This document shows positions 7,621-16,490 of a stretch of DNA of 64,000 nt, one piece after another. The notes beneath the pieces are model-generated. The model searched no databases. It was given only the letters and a program-made list of their open reading frames with translations, and was not told where the DNA came from. The stretch is taken from positions 26,831 to 90,830 of the forward strand of contig DUZS01000012.1 in NCBI GenBank assembly GCA_013349405.1, in the 5' to 3' direction. This stretch comes from Desulfuromonadales bacterium. GTDB lineage: Bacteria; Desulfobacterota; Desulfuromonadia; Geobacterales; Pseudopelobacteraceae. Numbering within the stretch: position 1 is the stretch's first letter; the number at the start of each line of letters is the position of its first letter. The position numbers and the translations under genes were made by a program.

Positions 7621-9047
7621 GAGTGATGTGTCTACTCCTGATACTATCGTTGTCAGCAGGCTGCACAACTATCACTGCAAACAAATCATCCGCTGAGCAG
7701 ATGCCTGAACATTGGCAAACAGAATCAGGGCAAAGATTGCCGCAGGTAAAAGACGTTGATCTGTCAACATGGTGGGGACAATTCGGTGATGAGCGGTTGA
7801 ACACGCATATAAAGATGGTTATTGAAGCCAATCATGACTTGAAACTGGCCAAGTCCCGTGTCATTGAGTCACGCGAATTGAGGAACGCGCGACAGGGATT
7901 CCTGGCACCACAGATTGATGCCACGGCTTCTTATTCCCGTGTCAGACAAAGTCAAAATGCATCGACGTTCCCACCGTTAGCTGGCAGTAGATCCAATTAT
8001 ACTATGATCAATAGCGGCCTGGAAGCATCGTGGGAACTCGACCTTTATGGTGGTGTCCGGGCTGGTGTGGATGTTGCCGATGCTGAGTTGAAAGTTTCAG
8101 AACTCGATGGCTACGCAATTCGGATCGCTGTTATTGCAGAGGCTGTCCGTAACTATGTGGAGTTGCGTGTACTCCAACAACAATTACTTGCTGCAGAGGA
8201 GAACAGCTCAAGTAGTCAAAGTATCGAAGACATCGTCACAATAAAAGAGTCGAATGGACTGGTTCCCCTGCTTGACGTGTATCGAGCAGAAGCAGAGCGT
8301 AGCTCAGCTGATGCCGAAGTTGCACGTTTGGAAGGTGAGGTCGAGCGAGTCAAAAATCGCCTTGCCGTACTTGCAGGTCAGCGGCCTGGCGCGTTGAGCG
8401 CCGTGCTGGGGAGCGGAATGGTTCCACATGTTCCTGATACGGTTGGTCTATACGCCCCGGCTGAACTTTTATCTCGTCGTCCAGATATATTGAAAGCTGA
8501 ACAGGAAGTTATTGCAGCTTCGGGCAGGGTAAAGATCTCCAGGACTGATTTGTATCCGAGAGTTTCTCTGCTTGGTTCAATCGGTACACAAAGCATTTCG
8601 CTCAGCAACTTATTTGCCGCTGGCAGTAATTACTGGGCTGCCGGGCCTTCCATTCGATTCCCTTTGTTTAATTTCGGAAGACTTAAGTCACTGGTTAAAG
8701 CAGAAGAAGCACGCCAGCAGCAAGCGGTTGTCGGTTTTGAGAAATCCGTCCTGACTGCCCTCGAAGATGTTGAGAGCAGTATCGTGCTGTATATCAGATC
8801 CGAGGAGAGACGGAGGCATCTTGCTTCCGCTGTTGAAGCAGCGTTACAGGCAAGGAAACAAGCTGAGGATCTCTATCAATCCGGTATTGGCGACTATTTA
8901 CCCGTTCTGGACACCCGGCGCACACATGCTGACTTACGTGTGCAACTTCACCAAGCTGAAGGCAATGCCGCTAAAGCGCTGATAGGTCTGAATACTTCTC
9001 TGGGAGGAGGATGGGATGTAGTGCAGCATGTTGTCTCAAATCAGTAG
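7617..9047 (+). CDS. NodT-type outer-membrane efflux lipoprotein
   Basis: A 476-residue outer-membrane factor with a lipoprotein signal peptide (lipobox LSAGC, Cys16) and the two repeated TolC-like helical halves of the RND outer-membrane lipoprotein (NodT) family. Typical segments are WWGQFGDERLNTHI, ASWELDLYGGVRAGV, LLSRRPDILKAEQEVIAASG and SIRFPLFNFG. It completes a self-contained tripartite exporter with the three genes before it. The start overlaps the adaptor stop by four bases, so the operon is translationally coupled. The substrate cannot be told from sequence. Confidence 0.93.
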   Translation: MRVMCLLLILSLSAGCTTITANKSSAEQMPEHWQTESGQRLPQVKDVDLSTWWGQFGDERLNTHIKMVIEANHDLKLAKSRVIESRELRNARQGFLAPQIDATASYSRVRQSQNASTFPPLAGSRSNYTMINSGLEASWELDLYGGVRAGVDVADAELKVSELDGYAIRIAVIAEAVRNYVELRVLQQQLLAAEENSSSSQSIEDIVTIKESNGLVPLLDVYRAEAERSSADAEVARLEGEVERVKNRLAVLAGQRPGALSAVLGSGMVPHVPDTVGLYAPAELLSRRPDILKAEQEVIAASGRVKISRTDLYPRVSLLGSIGTQSISLSNLFAAGSNYWAAGPSIRFPLFNFGRLKSLVKAEEARQQQAVVGFEKSVLTALEDVESSIVLYIRSEERRRHLASAVEAALQARKQAEDLYQSGIGDYLPVLDTRRTHADLRVQLHQAEGNAAKALIGLNTSLGGGWDVVQHVVSNQ

Positions 9048-9108
9048 TAGGAGATCAAAAAATATTTCAACAAAACGCTTTGGTAATGAAAGACATGACG
9101 AGACACCT

Positions 9109-9238
9109 GCCATATATTCCGTTCGACAGTCCGGATGACTCAGTGGGGCGGCTTGCATGGTGCAAACGGGTAAATGGAATGAATCTGGAATGCCTTGGCG
9201 AAGCTCGCTTCGATGAGAGAATACAATTACTGACTTGA
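9109..9238 (+). pseudogene. 3' part of an XRE-family regulator gene
   Basis: The frame reads PYIPFDSPDDSVGRLAWCKR followed by VNGMNLECLGEA, the expected continuation of the two-HTH XRE protein whose 5' half lies at 1017-1313. After LGEAR the sequence loses similarity and stops at 9238. There is no start or ribosome-binding site of its own. Together with the left half it shows that the efflux region interrupts an XRE gene or joins two of them. Confidence 0.65.
9113..9142 (+). repeat. 30-bp imperfect direct repeat, right (XRE YIPFD motif)
   Basis: Partner of 1278-1307, with 27 of 30 bases identical in the same orientation and codon phase. The pair bounds about 7.8 kb that includes both TetR modules and the exporter. 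Confidence 0.7.
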
Positions 9239-9271
9239 TACCTCGTAGCTTGCTGAGTGGTAGTATATTAG

Positions 9272-9505
9272 CTACGCTGTTTTCCTATCCAGACTCCGGA
9301 TCTGAATCGCCTCAGCGATGTGCTGCTCATGAATCGTCGCACTGCCTTCAAGATCGGCAATGGTGCGGGCTACCTTCAGGATGCGGGTATATGTGCGGGC
9401 GGAGAAACCAAGGCGGTCGGTGACAAGCTCCAGCATGCGGTTGCCACTTGCGTCCAGTTCGCAGTACTTTTTGATAAAACGTGGCGTCATCAGGGAGTTG
9501 CACTG
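9272..9505 (-). pseudogene. Diverged 3' fragment of yifB/comM (fragment B)
   Basis: Seventy-seven codons match the yifB C-terminus at 72 of 77 residues, but by hand count about 33 of 234 bases differ (roughly 86% identity), mostly silently. Unlike fragment A it is therefore not a recent copy. Similarity begins at QCNSLMTPRF and stops abruptly upstream, where hepT begins. It looks like the original 3' end of the gene, displaced when mntA-hepT arrived with a replacement end, or an end brought in from a relative. Confidence 0.88.
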
Positions 9506-9539
9506 TTTTTGGCTATCCGCCAGTTTATATTTTCTGAAC

Positions 9540-9850
9540 CTAATCCAGCAAAAAAGGAACATCATCAACTACTGACTGCCAGACGGTTGACAGGTCAACA
9601 CCAAAATATTGATGGATCAATTTGTCACGGAAACCGGCGAGATCCTTCCACGGCAAGCCGGAGTGACTTTCCCGAAAACGAGCCGAAAGATTCTTGGTTG
9701 CCTCGCCGACAATTTCGAACTGCCGTATGACAGCGTCCTGTACCAAGCGGTTCGCCCTAAAGCTTCATCATCCATGCCAATGGTGTATGTGGTTATCTGC
9801 TCCAGAGCATCCACAATAAGCGCAAGATAAACCTGATCGTCTCGAATCAT
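9540..9850 (-). pseudogene. hepT: HepT-like toxin gene, right copy, frameshifted
   Basis: The start (MIRDDQVYLALIVDALEQIT, ATG at 9850) and the end of a HepT/DUF86 HEPN toxin lie in different frames. The downstream frame holds RLVQDAVIRQFEIVGEATKN and the HEPN catalytic motif RX4HXY (RDKLIHQY). The shift falls near 9756-9765, in CCCTAAAGCTT; one extra T in the coding strand would restore EAFRANRLVQDA. As read it is a null allele. The same lesion in the left copy means it predates the duplication, unless it is a sequencing error. Confidence 0.82.
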
Positions 9851-10664
9851 GATGAAATTACCTTGAGTTCTTTCCTTATACGGTCAATCAGATGGGGGCT
9901 GACCGCCTGCTCAGTCAGCAAGTCAATCTTAACCCCCAGCAGTTCTGAAAGTTCCCGTTCTATTCGAATGACACCGAGGAGACTTTTCTGCTCTTTGAAC
10001 CAGACCATAAGATCCAGGTCGCTGTTGGGACTGGCTTCATTTCGGGCATAAGAACCAAAAACACAAATTTTTTCCGCGCCGTGTTGGCGCATAAAACTAA
10101 TTATCTTGTCGTCGAACCTGGTGACCTGTGCCATGAATAACCCTTTCTCAAACACCTACTCTTTTTTGTTCTCAGCATCAATTATTACGCCGTTTTTCTA
10201 TCCAAACTCCGGTACTGAATCGCCTCAGCAATATGCTGCTCATGAATCGTCGCACTGCCATCAAGATCGGCAATGGTACGGGCTACCTTGAGGATACGGG
10301 TGTAGGTGCGGGCGGAGAAACCGAGGCGGTCGGTCACCAGTTCCAGCATACGGTTGCCGCTGGCGTCCAGTTCACAGTATTTCTTTATGAAGCGCGGAGT
10401 CATCTGGGCATTGCAGTGGATTTTGGTTCCTTTGTAACGTTCCAGCTGGATTTCTCGCGAATGCTCAACGCGTTTGGCGATTGCTGCCGAGCTTTCCGCT
10501 TCGCCCCGGTCGGCCAGATCACGATATTTGACAGCGGGCACTTCGATATGGATATCGATACGATCCAGCAGCGGGCCGGAGATACGGGAACGGTAGCGGT
10601 GAATGGCAACCGGAGTGCAGGTGCAGGGGTGAGTCGGATCGGATAAATATCCGCAGGGGCAGGG
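9651..10664. repeat. Right copy of the 1,014-bp perfect direct repeat
   Basis: Identical to 1-1014. Here the repeat runs from inside hepT, through mntA, into the intact yifB gene and stops within yifB codon 350. Since only this copy continues into a whole yifB, it is the parental context and the left joint at 1014/1015 is the novel one. Confidence 0.97.
9847..10134 (-). CDS. mntA: MntA-type minimal nucleotidyltransferase antitoxin, right copy
   Basis: Identical in sequence to the copy at 197-484: 95 residues with the GSX10DXD nucleotidyltransferase motif that adenylylates HepT toxins in known pairs. It begins 50 bases after the yifB stop on the same strand, so it may be read through from yifB. 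The four-base overlap with hepT is kept even though hepT is broken. Confidence 0.85.
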   Translation of the reverse strand: MAQVTRFDDKIISFMRQHGAEKICVFGSYARNEASPNSDLDLMVWFKEQKSLLGVIRIERELSELLGVKIDLLTEQAVSPHLIDRIRKELKVISS

Positions 10665-11714
10665 ATTCATTGCGGCGACAAGCATGACCCGTGCCGGATA
10701 GGTGAGCGAGAGCAGCGAGCGGGAGATCGTGACTTTACCGTCTTCAAGCGGCTGCCGCAGCACTTCAAGAACATTTTTCTTAAACTCGGGAAGCTCGTCG
10801 AGGAAAAGTACGCCGTTGTGGGCAAGCGAAACCTCCCCCGGCTTTGGGGTTGTGCCGCCGCCGATCAGGCCAACGTCAGAAATCGTGTGATGCGGAGAAC
10901 GAAACGGTCTGACCGCCATCAGCGCCCGTTCTTTTTCGAGCATACCGCTGACACTAAATATTTTAGTTGTCTCTATTGCTTCGTCAAAAGACATGCGCGG
11001 CAGAATTGTCGGGATGCGGCGGGCGATCATTGTTTTTCCGGATCCCGGAGGGCCAATCATTAGAATATTATGACTTCCGCTCGCGGCAATTTCCAGCGCG
11101 CGCTTGGCGTGTTCCTGCCCTTTTACTTCGCTGAAATCCTCACCGTATTCGCAGCCGCTGGCGAATAGCGCCTGAAGGTCAACTCGACTCGGTTCGATGA
11201 TCTCGCGGCCACTTAAAAACTCGACAACCTGGGCAAGAGTGGTGGCGCCGATGACATCAATTCCCGTGACGACAGCCGCTTCGGGGGCGTTTTCCGCCGG
11301 AAGGATCAGCCCGACCAGGCCGGCGCGCTTGGCGGCAACGGCCATCGACAGCGCACCCCGAATCGGCTTCAAACCGCCATCCAGAGAGAGTTCGCCCAAG
11401 AGAATATAGTCGTGAAGCTTTGGCCCCTTAATTACCCCGGTAGCGGCCAGAATACCAATCGAAATCGGCAGATCGTAGGCAGCCCCCTCTTTTTTGATAT
11501 CAGCAGGTGCCAGGTTGGCGGTAATACGCCGGGCCGGGAAATCGTATCCGGAGTTCTTCAGCGCCGCTTTGACCCGGTCTTTGCTCTCCTTAACTGCTCC
11601 ATCAGGAAGTCCGACTGTAGCAAAGGCAGGAAGCCCGGGGGCGAGGTCAACCTCGACATCAACCAGAATGGCATCAATCCCGATCAGGGCGCTGCTGAAA
11701 ACTTTTGCGAGCAC
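10185..11714 (-). CDS. yifB: YifB/ComM family AAA+ ATPase (Mg-chelatase-like)
   Basis: A 509-residue protein with an N-terminal ChlI-like domain (about residues 18-140), a Mg-chelatase-type AAA+ core with Walker A GPPGSGKT (near residue 218) and Walker [10 protein letters not shown] (near 300), and the C-terminal Mg-chelatase domain. ComM homologues are hexameric helicases that aid branch migration of incoming DNA during transformation. The GTG at 11714 has GGAGG six bases upstream; a TTG at 11720 would touch that site. The last 160 codons recur in fragment A, and the end resembles fragment B, so the 3' end may have been replaced by incoming DNA. Confidence 0.95.
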   Translation of the reverse strand: MLAKVFSSALIGIDAILVDVEVDLAPGLPAFATVGLPDGAVKESKDRVKAALKNSGYDFPARRITANLAPADIKKEGAAYDLPISIGILAATGVIKGPKLHDYILLGELSLDGGLKPIRGALSMAVAAKRAGLVGLILPAENAPEAAVVTGIDVIGATTLAQVVEFLSGREIIEPSRVDLQALFASGCEYGEDFSEVKGQEHAKRALEIAASGSHNILMIGPPGSGKTMIARRIPTILPRMSFDEAIETTKIFSVSGMLEKERALMAVRPFRSPHHTISDVGLIGGGTTPKPGEVSLAHNGVLFLDELPEFKKNVLEVLRQPLEDGKVTISRSLLSLTYPARVMLVAAMNPCPCGYLSDPTHPCTCTPVAIHRYRSRISGPLLDRIDIHIEVPAVKYRDLADRGEAESSAAIAKRVEHSREIQLERYKGTKIHCNAQMTPRFIKKYCELDASGNRMLELVTDRLGFSARTYTRILKVARTIADLDGSATIHEQHIAEAIQYRSLDRKTA

Positions 11715-11724
11715 AATCAACCTC

Positions 11725-11795
11725 CAATGTTGAATTTTGAATTGTGGATTTTGAATTGAAATAATTCAGCATTCAAAATCTAATATTCAAAATTG
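11725..11795. repeat. AT-rich simple inverted/tandem repeat
   Basis: Several TTGAATTTTGAATT-like units on the left face matching ATTCAAAATC and ATTCAAAATTG units on the right, in the gap before yifB. The strand symmetry could fold into an imperfect hairpin. It also holds the yifB ribosome-binding-site region. Confidence 0.6.
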
Positions 11796-11797
11796 TC

Positions 11798-12595
11798 TTA
11801 CGCCTTCAACATGATAAACCCCATCTGCCGCCCCGAGTCGTCTTTGTCGCGGCGATAGGAGAAAAACTGCTCACTGTGGCAGCAGACGCACTGGTCGGAG
11901 ACCTGAATCGAATCAGCTGAAACTCCGGCGAGTACCAGCAGTTCCCGGTTGGCGATAGTTAGATCGAGCTGCCACGAGCCGGGGCTCTTTAATTCAGCAC
12001 AGACATCCCACTCTATGCCACCGTGCAGGAACGCCTTCCTGACCGGTTCGTCTACTTCGTAACAGCATTTCTGGATGCACGGGCCGATTGCTGCCTGGAC
12101 ATTCGCCGGATTACAGCCGAATTCGGATTTCATTCCGGCCACAGTTTTGGCAACGAGGCCGGCAGCGGTGCCCTTCCAGCCGGCATGAACAACAGCAACA
12201 ACTTTTTTCTCCGGATCACACAGCACGATCGGCACGCAGTCTGCCACGCAGACGCCGATCATGACGTTCGGCTGATTCGTAATGACGGCATCGCCCTCAA
12301 CAGATAGAAAATGGCTGTAATCTTCATTTGGCTCGTTAATGACCAGAATGTCACAGCCGTGCACCTGCCGAGGTGCGACAAGCGCTTCCTGGTTGATCCC
12401 GAAAGCACGGGTAAGGAGACTGCGATTGCCTTCGACGGTAGGCTGCTGATCCTGAGTGTTCATACCCAGGTTAAGGGAGTTATAGGGGGGACGTGAAACG
12501 CCTTCATGGCGGGTGGTGAAGCCTTGTACTGAACATGGTGCCCCGGAAAATCCTACGTCAACGTACTGAATTCGATCGATACGCTTCATCTGCAT
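11798..12595 (-). CDS. pgeF: Peptidoglycan editing factor PgeF (YfiH, laccase-domain)
   Basis: A 265-residue YfiH/COG1496 protein with the conserved metal-ligand pattern: His in RQVHG, Cys in VCVADCVPI and His in VVHAGWKG. The C-terminal CVCCHSEQFFSYRRD is also typical. In Escherichia coli, PgeF removes wrongly incorporated amino acids from UDP-MurNAc peptide precursors; purine-nucleoside phosphorylase activity is reported for homologues. It probably shares a transcript with the downstream yifB on the same strand. Confidence 0.92.
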   Translation of the reverse strand: MQMKRIDRIQYVDVGFSGAPCSVQGFTTRHEGVSRPPYNSLNLGMNTQDQQPTVEGNRSLLTRAFGINQEALVAPRQVHGCDILVINEPNEDYSHFLSVEGDAVITNQPNVMIGVCVADCVPIVLCDPEKKVVAVVHAGWKGTAAGLVAKTVAGMKSEFGCNPANVQAAIGPCIQKCCYEVDEPVRKAFLHGGIEWDVCAELKSPGSWQLDLTIANRELLVLAGVSADSIQVSDQCVCCHSEQFFSYRRDKDDSGRQMGFIMLKA

Positions 12596-12633
12596 GATGG
12601 ATACCCCAATTTTTTTTTGCCTTCTGAGACGAT

Positions 12634-13242
12634 TTAGGCTTTACTATCACGCTTACGCAGTCGCCAGACATAGATTGCCACCAAAGCGGCACAGAACAGG
12701 ACGACCCAGAGCAGTGCTTTATGCGAATATTGTATGATCAACTGCTGATTTTCGCCGATGGCATAACCTATCAGTGTCAGGATGGTACACCAGATACCGG
12801 CACCGAGCAGAGTATACAAGGTAAACTTGACATGGTTCATTCCGGCCACACCGGCCGGAATTGAAATTAAGTGGCGGATCACCGGGAGAAGTCGTCCGAT
12901 AAAAGTGGAGATTTCACCATGCTTGAGAAAAAAGTGCTCGACCCGGATAAATTTATCGGGCGGAATCAGTACATACTTGCCATATTTAAGGATCAGCGGG
13001 CGGCCCAGGTAGTGAGACACAAAATAATTGGCATATGCTCCGATGAGGCTGCCGACGGTTCCGCAGAGAATGACAAGCGCCATGTTCATTTTGCCCTGAT
13101 GGACAAGATAGCCGGCCGGCGGCATTACCAACTCGCTCGGTACCGGAATGATGGAGCTTTCCATGGCCATCAGCAGCAGTATGCCGGGGTAGCCCATGGC
13201 TCCTATCGTGTTCAGCAGCCATTGTATGAGTGTGTGTATCAT
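12634..13242 (-). CDS. DedA-family membrane protein
   Basis: A 202-residue polytopic protein of the DedA/SNARE-associated (VTT) family, recognised by the re-entrant segment MESSIIPVPSELVMPPAGYL, the second conserved block FIGRLLPVIRHLISIPAGVA and a YVWRLRKRD tail. Family members are implicated in recycling undecaprenyl phosphate or other lipid carriers across the inner membrane. The start at 13242 (MIHTLIQ) has a GAAGGGAG ribosome-binding site; a start five codons upstream lacks one. Its position beside pgeF is consistent with envelope upkeep. Confidence 0.92.
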   Translation of the reverse strand: MIHTLIQWLLNTIGAMGYPGILLLMAMESSIIPVPSELVMPPAGYLVHQGKMNMALVILCGTVGSLIGAYANYFVSHYLGRPLILKYGKYVLIPPDKFIRVEHFFLKHGEISTFIGRLLPVIRHLISIPAGVAGMNHVKFTLYTLLGAGIWCTILTLIGYAIGENQQLIIQYSHKALLWVVLFCAALVAIYVWRLRKRDSKA

Positions 13243-13308
13243 GAGTACTCCCTTCAAATATAAGACTGTCTCTTATATCATATTCGTACAGAGTAAAAAG
13301 GAGAAAAA

Positions 13309-13728
13309 ATGATCCGATGGCTGACACATGGAATGGTGGTGCTTTCTTGCCTGGTGTTGACCGCCTGTGCAGCAGCAACCGAGGCCAATTTGAGTGAGGA
13401 GTTTGATAAGAGTGTTAAATCCTATAACCGCATGCTGCGCTGGCATGAAATTGAACATGCCGGCATGACCTACATTGATCCGGAATTGCGGAATCAGTAC
13501 CTGAAACAGGCCGAGTCCCTTAAAAAGCGGGGTCTTGCTTTTGCCGATTTTCGTATTGTCACCTCCACATGTCTTCCGGAAAATAAATCCGGTGACGTGA
13601 TTGCCGAGTTTGACTATTACATGATGCCGTCCAGCAAAATCAAAACGGTTTCCTATCGACAGGAGTGGGTTTACCAGGAGAGCAGCAGGGGTTGGATACT
13701 GAAAACCGTACTGCCGGTTTTTGAGTAG
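13309..13728 (+). CDS. Predicted lipoprotein of unknown function
   Basis: A 139-residue protein with a lipoprotein signal peptide (hydrophobic residues 9-17, lipobox LTAC with Cys20). I do not recognise the mature domain; it has a mixed alpha/beta pattern with [17 protein letters not shown] and ends [21 protein letters not shown] ribosome-binding site precedes the ATG. It sits 17 bases before the Xer recombinase on the same strand and is probably co-transcribed. Confidence 0.75.
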   Translation: MIRWLTHGMVVLSCLVLTACAAATEANLSEEFDKSVKSYNRMLRWHEIEHAGMTYIDPELRNQYLKQAESLKKRGLAFADFRIVTSTCLPENKSGDVIAEFDYYMMPSSKIKTVSYRQEWVYQESSRGWILKTVLPVFE

Positions 13729-13745
13729 CGCCGAGAGGTTCAGGC

Positions 13746-14651
13746 ATGTCACTGTTAGCAGAGCAGATTCAGCAGTTCACACTCTACCTCCAAACCGAGC
13801 GAGCCGTCTCTCCACATACTTTGGCAGCCTATGGCAGCGATCTGGCACAGCTGTTGAATTTTGCTGAGGCAGAGAAGGGGGAAAGGGTCTCTGCGGACGA
13901 CGTCAGCCACCTGCTCCTCAGGCGCTATCTGGCGGGCCTGGCAAAGGATACCAAAAAAAGTTCCATTGGTCGCAAGCTGGCTGCCATCCGCTCGTTTTTC
14001 CGCTTTCTGGTACGCCGTGGCATACTGGCCCGGAATCCCGCCGAATTGATAGCGACTCCCAAAAAAGAACAGCGCCTCCCCTTTCATCTCGATATTGACC
14101 AGACCACGACACTGATGGAGGCACCGGGCGGAGAGCAGAAGTACGCACTGCGAGACCGGGCTTTGTTAGAGTTGCTCTACTCAAGCGGTCTCCGGGTTTC
14201 CGAGTTAACCGGCCTCAATATCGGTGAGCTTGATCTGGCGTCCGGCATGGTCAGGGTGACCGGCAAGGGGGGGAAGGAACGCATCGTTCCGGTAGGCAGC
14301 AGAGCTCTGGAGGCGGTGCGGGCGTATCTTGACCACCGGGGAGGCGACCCGGTCTGCCCGGCACTTTTTCTCAACACGAGAGGAGAACGGATTAACCGGC
14401 GCAGCGTGGCACGGGTCGTCGATACTCATGTCATGCGGATTGCTGCATTCAAAAGAATCTCGCCACATACGCTCAGGCACACGTTCGCCACCCACATGCT
14501 GGAAGGGGGCGCGGATCTGCGTGCCATACAGGAGCTGCTTGGTCATGCGTCTCTCTCCACTACACAGAAATACACCCATGTCAGCATTGATCGTTTGATG
14601 GAGGTCTACGATAAATCCCATCCCAAGGCTCATACAAAAAGCGGGGAATGA
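13746..14651 (+). CDS. xerC: Tyrosine recombinase XerC/XerD
   Basis: A 301-residue tyrosine recombinase of XerC/XerD length. The N-terminal core-binding domain spans about residues 1-90. The catalytic domain shows the first Arg in [21 protein letters not shown] with His and the second Arg, the [10 protein letters not shown] box with His, and the nucleophile Tyr in KYTHVS. It resolves chromosome dimers with a partner Xer protein at dif. No integrase-style extensions or att-like repeats are nearby, so it looks like the housekeeping enzyme; C versus D cannot be settled here. Confidence 0.88.
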   Translation: MSLLAEQIQQFTLYLQTERAVSPHTLAAYGSDLAQLLNFAEAEKGERVSADDVSHLLLRRYLAGLAKDTKKSSIGRKLAAIRSFFRFLVRRGILARNPAELIATPKKEQRLPFHLDIDQTTTLMEAPGGEQKYALRDRALLELLYSSGLRVSELTGLNIGELDLASGMVRVTGKGGKERIVPVGSRALEAVRAYLDHRGGDPVCPALFLNTRGERINRRSVARVVDTHVMRIAAFKRISPHTLRHTFATHMLEGGADLRAIQELLGHASLSTTQKYTHVSIDRLMEVYDKSHPKAHTKSGE

Positions 14652-14668
14652 GTCGCCTCATTCCCCGC
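14641..14668. terminator. Hairpin terminator between converging xer and CoA-transferase genes
   Basis: Arms GCGGGGAATGA and TCATTCCCCGC flank a 6-base loop. The left arm contains the xer stop codon. There is no long T run, so it is either a bidirectional or a Rho-assisted terminator. Confidence 0.55.
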
Positions 14669-14695
14669 TCCCGCCGTTAATGTAAATTTCCAGCC

Positions 14696-16294
14696 TTAAT
14701 CTTCGCAGAGGTCAACTTTTACGTCCCAGTTTTTCAGTTTCATAGTGCCGTTCCTCTCAAGGTTGAGATGCATTTTGAAGGCACGATCCCACAGCTGAGG
14801 CTCATGACCGACCTTACGTTTAAGGCAGTCAGCTTCAGCAATATTAAGATATTCGGTCAGCTGATCCTTATATTCAGGATGGGCACATTTCTCAATGATT
14901 CGACGCGCACGGTCTTTCGGTGCCAGGCCGCGAAGGTCAGCGAGACCCTGCTCGGTTATTACGCAGTCGAGGTCGTGCTCGGTATGGTCGATATGGGAAC
15001 AGTGCGGAACAACACAGGAGATGCCGTTCGGGTCGGTCTTTGAGGGACGTGACGACGGAGTGTGCATCATCTTCAGAAAACCGTTGCGGAGGAAGTCTCC
15101 AGAACCGCCGAGGCCATTGATCATGCGGGTACCGCCGACCAGAGTGGAGTTGGCGTGTGCGTAAATATCAATTTCAACAGGGGTGTTCATGGCGATACAA
15201 CCCAGACGACGAATCGGCTCCGGTGCATTGGAGACGGAAAGCGGACGAAGGGTTATTTTATCGAAGTATTTGTCCATGTTATCGAAAAATTTTGGAAAGC
15301 CGGGTGAGGCAGAAAGAGACAATGAGCAGGATGAAGCGCAGTCAAGCTTGCCCGAATCGAAAAGGTCGAGCATGGTGTCCTGCAGAACTTCAGTGTACAC
15401 AGAAAGATTGGAGAACGGCCCTTTGGCCAAACCACCAATAACGGCATTGGCAATAGAACCAACTCCAGACTGAATCGGCAGCAGGTTTTTCGGCAACCGG
15501 CCGGCTTTTACTTCCTGGGTAAAAAATTCTATGACATGGCCGGCAATCGCTTCGGACGTATCGTCCTGCTCAGCAAAGGCTCGACCCTGATCACGGAGTT
15601 TTGATTCGACGACGGCAATAATTTTACTCGGATCACACGCGATAGAGGTGGAGCCGATGCGGGAATTAGCTTTGGTTATGTTGAAAACCTGGCGGTTTGG
15701 TGGAGTCAGCGGGGTAAACAGGTCGTGGATACCCTCAAATGAAGGTTGTCCGGTATTGACCTCAACGATGATCCGGTCACATATCATCAGAATCTCAGGA
15801 ATAACGCCACAGGAGGAGGTTGGCACCAGACTGCCGTCTTCCTTGATCGCGGAAACCTCGATGATGGCAAGATCCAGTTTGCCGCTTGCGGAATCCTTGG
15901 TGTAGAAGCCGTAGCCGAGATCCTGGGCAAACAGGGAGAGGTGTTTGTCACCCATACGAATACGGCCTGCGTTGATGCCGGCAGCGATGTTCTTGCCGGT
16001 CTGGTATGGCCAGCGGCGGTCGATCATGTCGTTAACGGCCCAACGGTCCTCAGTTTCGGCGCCGACGGAAGCTCCAATAAAAAGATTGAACTTGAGTTTG
16101 CCCTGCAAGTTATTCTTTTCAACATGTTCTGCAAGTGCGATAGGTACAACCTTGGGGTATCCGGCCGGGGTAAAGCCTGACCAGCCCAGATTCATGCCGT
16201 CTTTAAAGAACGGGATGGTCTGCTCGGCGGTCATTACCTTGCTCATAAGGGATTTACACTGTACGCGGTCTTGAAGAGTTCCGTAATCTGACAT
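14696..16294 (-). CDS. Succinyl-CoA:acetate CoA-transferase (acetyl-CoA hydrolase family)
   Basis: A 532-residue class I CoA-transferase of the Ach1/AarC type. The glutamate expected to form the CoA thioester lies in YTEVLQD, and glycine-rich segments GVGSIANAVIGG and GLGGSGDFLRNGF surround the active site. In Geobacter this enzyme moves CoA from succinyl-CoA to acetate, activating acetate and closing the TCA cycle. That role is known for the family and inferred here from sequence and setting. The ATG is preceded by AGGAGG. It has its own unit between the xer hairpin and a long AT-rich leader. Confidence 0.9.
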   Translation of the reverse strand: MSDYGTLQDRVQCKSLMSKVMTAEQTIPFFKDGMNLGWSGFTPAGYPKVVPIALAEHVEKNNLQGKLKFNLFIGASVGAETEDRWAVNDMIDRRWPYQTGKNIAAGINAGRIRMGDKHLSLFAQDLGYGFYTKDSASGKLDLAIIEVSAIKEDGSLVPTSSCGVIPEILMICDRIIVEVNTGQPSFEGIHDLFTPLTPPNRQVFNITKANSRIGSTSIACDPSKIIAVVESKLRDQGRAFAEQDDTSEAIAGHVIEFFTQEVKAGRLPKNLLPIQSGVGSIANAVIGGLAKGPFSNLSVYTEVLQDTMLDLFDSGKLDCASSCSLSLSASPGFPKFFDNMDKYFDKITLRPLSVSNAPEPIRRLGCIAMNTPVEIDIYAHANSTLVGGTRMINGLGGSGDFLRNGFLKMMHTPSSRPSKTDPNGISCVVPHCSHIDHTEHDLDCVITEQGLADLRGLAPKDRARRIIEKCAHPEYKDQLTEYLNIAEADCLKRKVGHEPQLWDRAFKMHLNLERNGTMKLKNWDVKVDLCED

Positions 16295-16490
16295 CTACTA
16301 CCTCCTGTTTGTTTTTGTGTTTACAGACACATGGTATGTGCTGGTAAAATCTTAAAAAATACATTTAAGTCATGATATATCAAACAATAACATATCGTTA
16401 CGTGTTTTTGTGACGCAGAGGCGAAAGTAAAACCGGATTTTACGCATACGACCATGTTTCGTCAAGCTAAAAAGTGTATACACAATTTCG

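Noticed and set aside
13746..14651. Xer-type recombinase as integrase of the accessory island
   Set aside because: It has housekeeping Xer length and motifs, lies 2 kb beyond yifB among core genes and has no adjacent att-like repeats.
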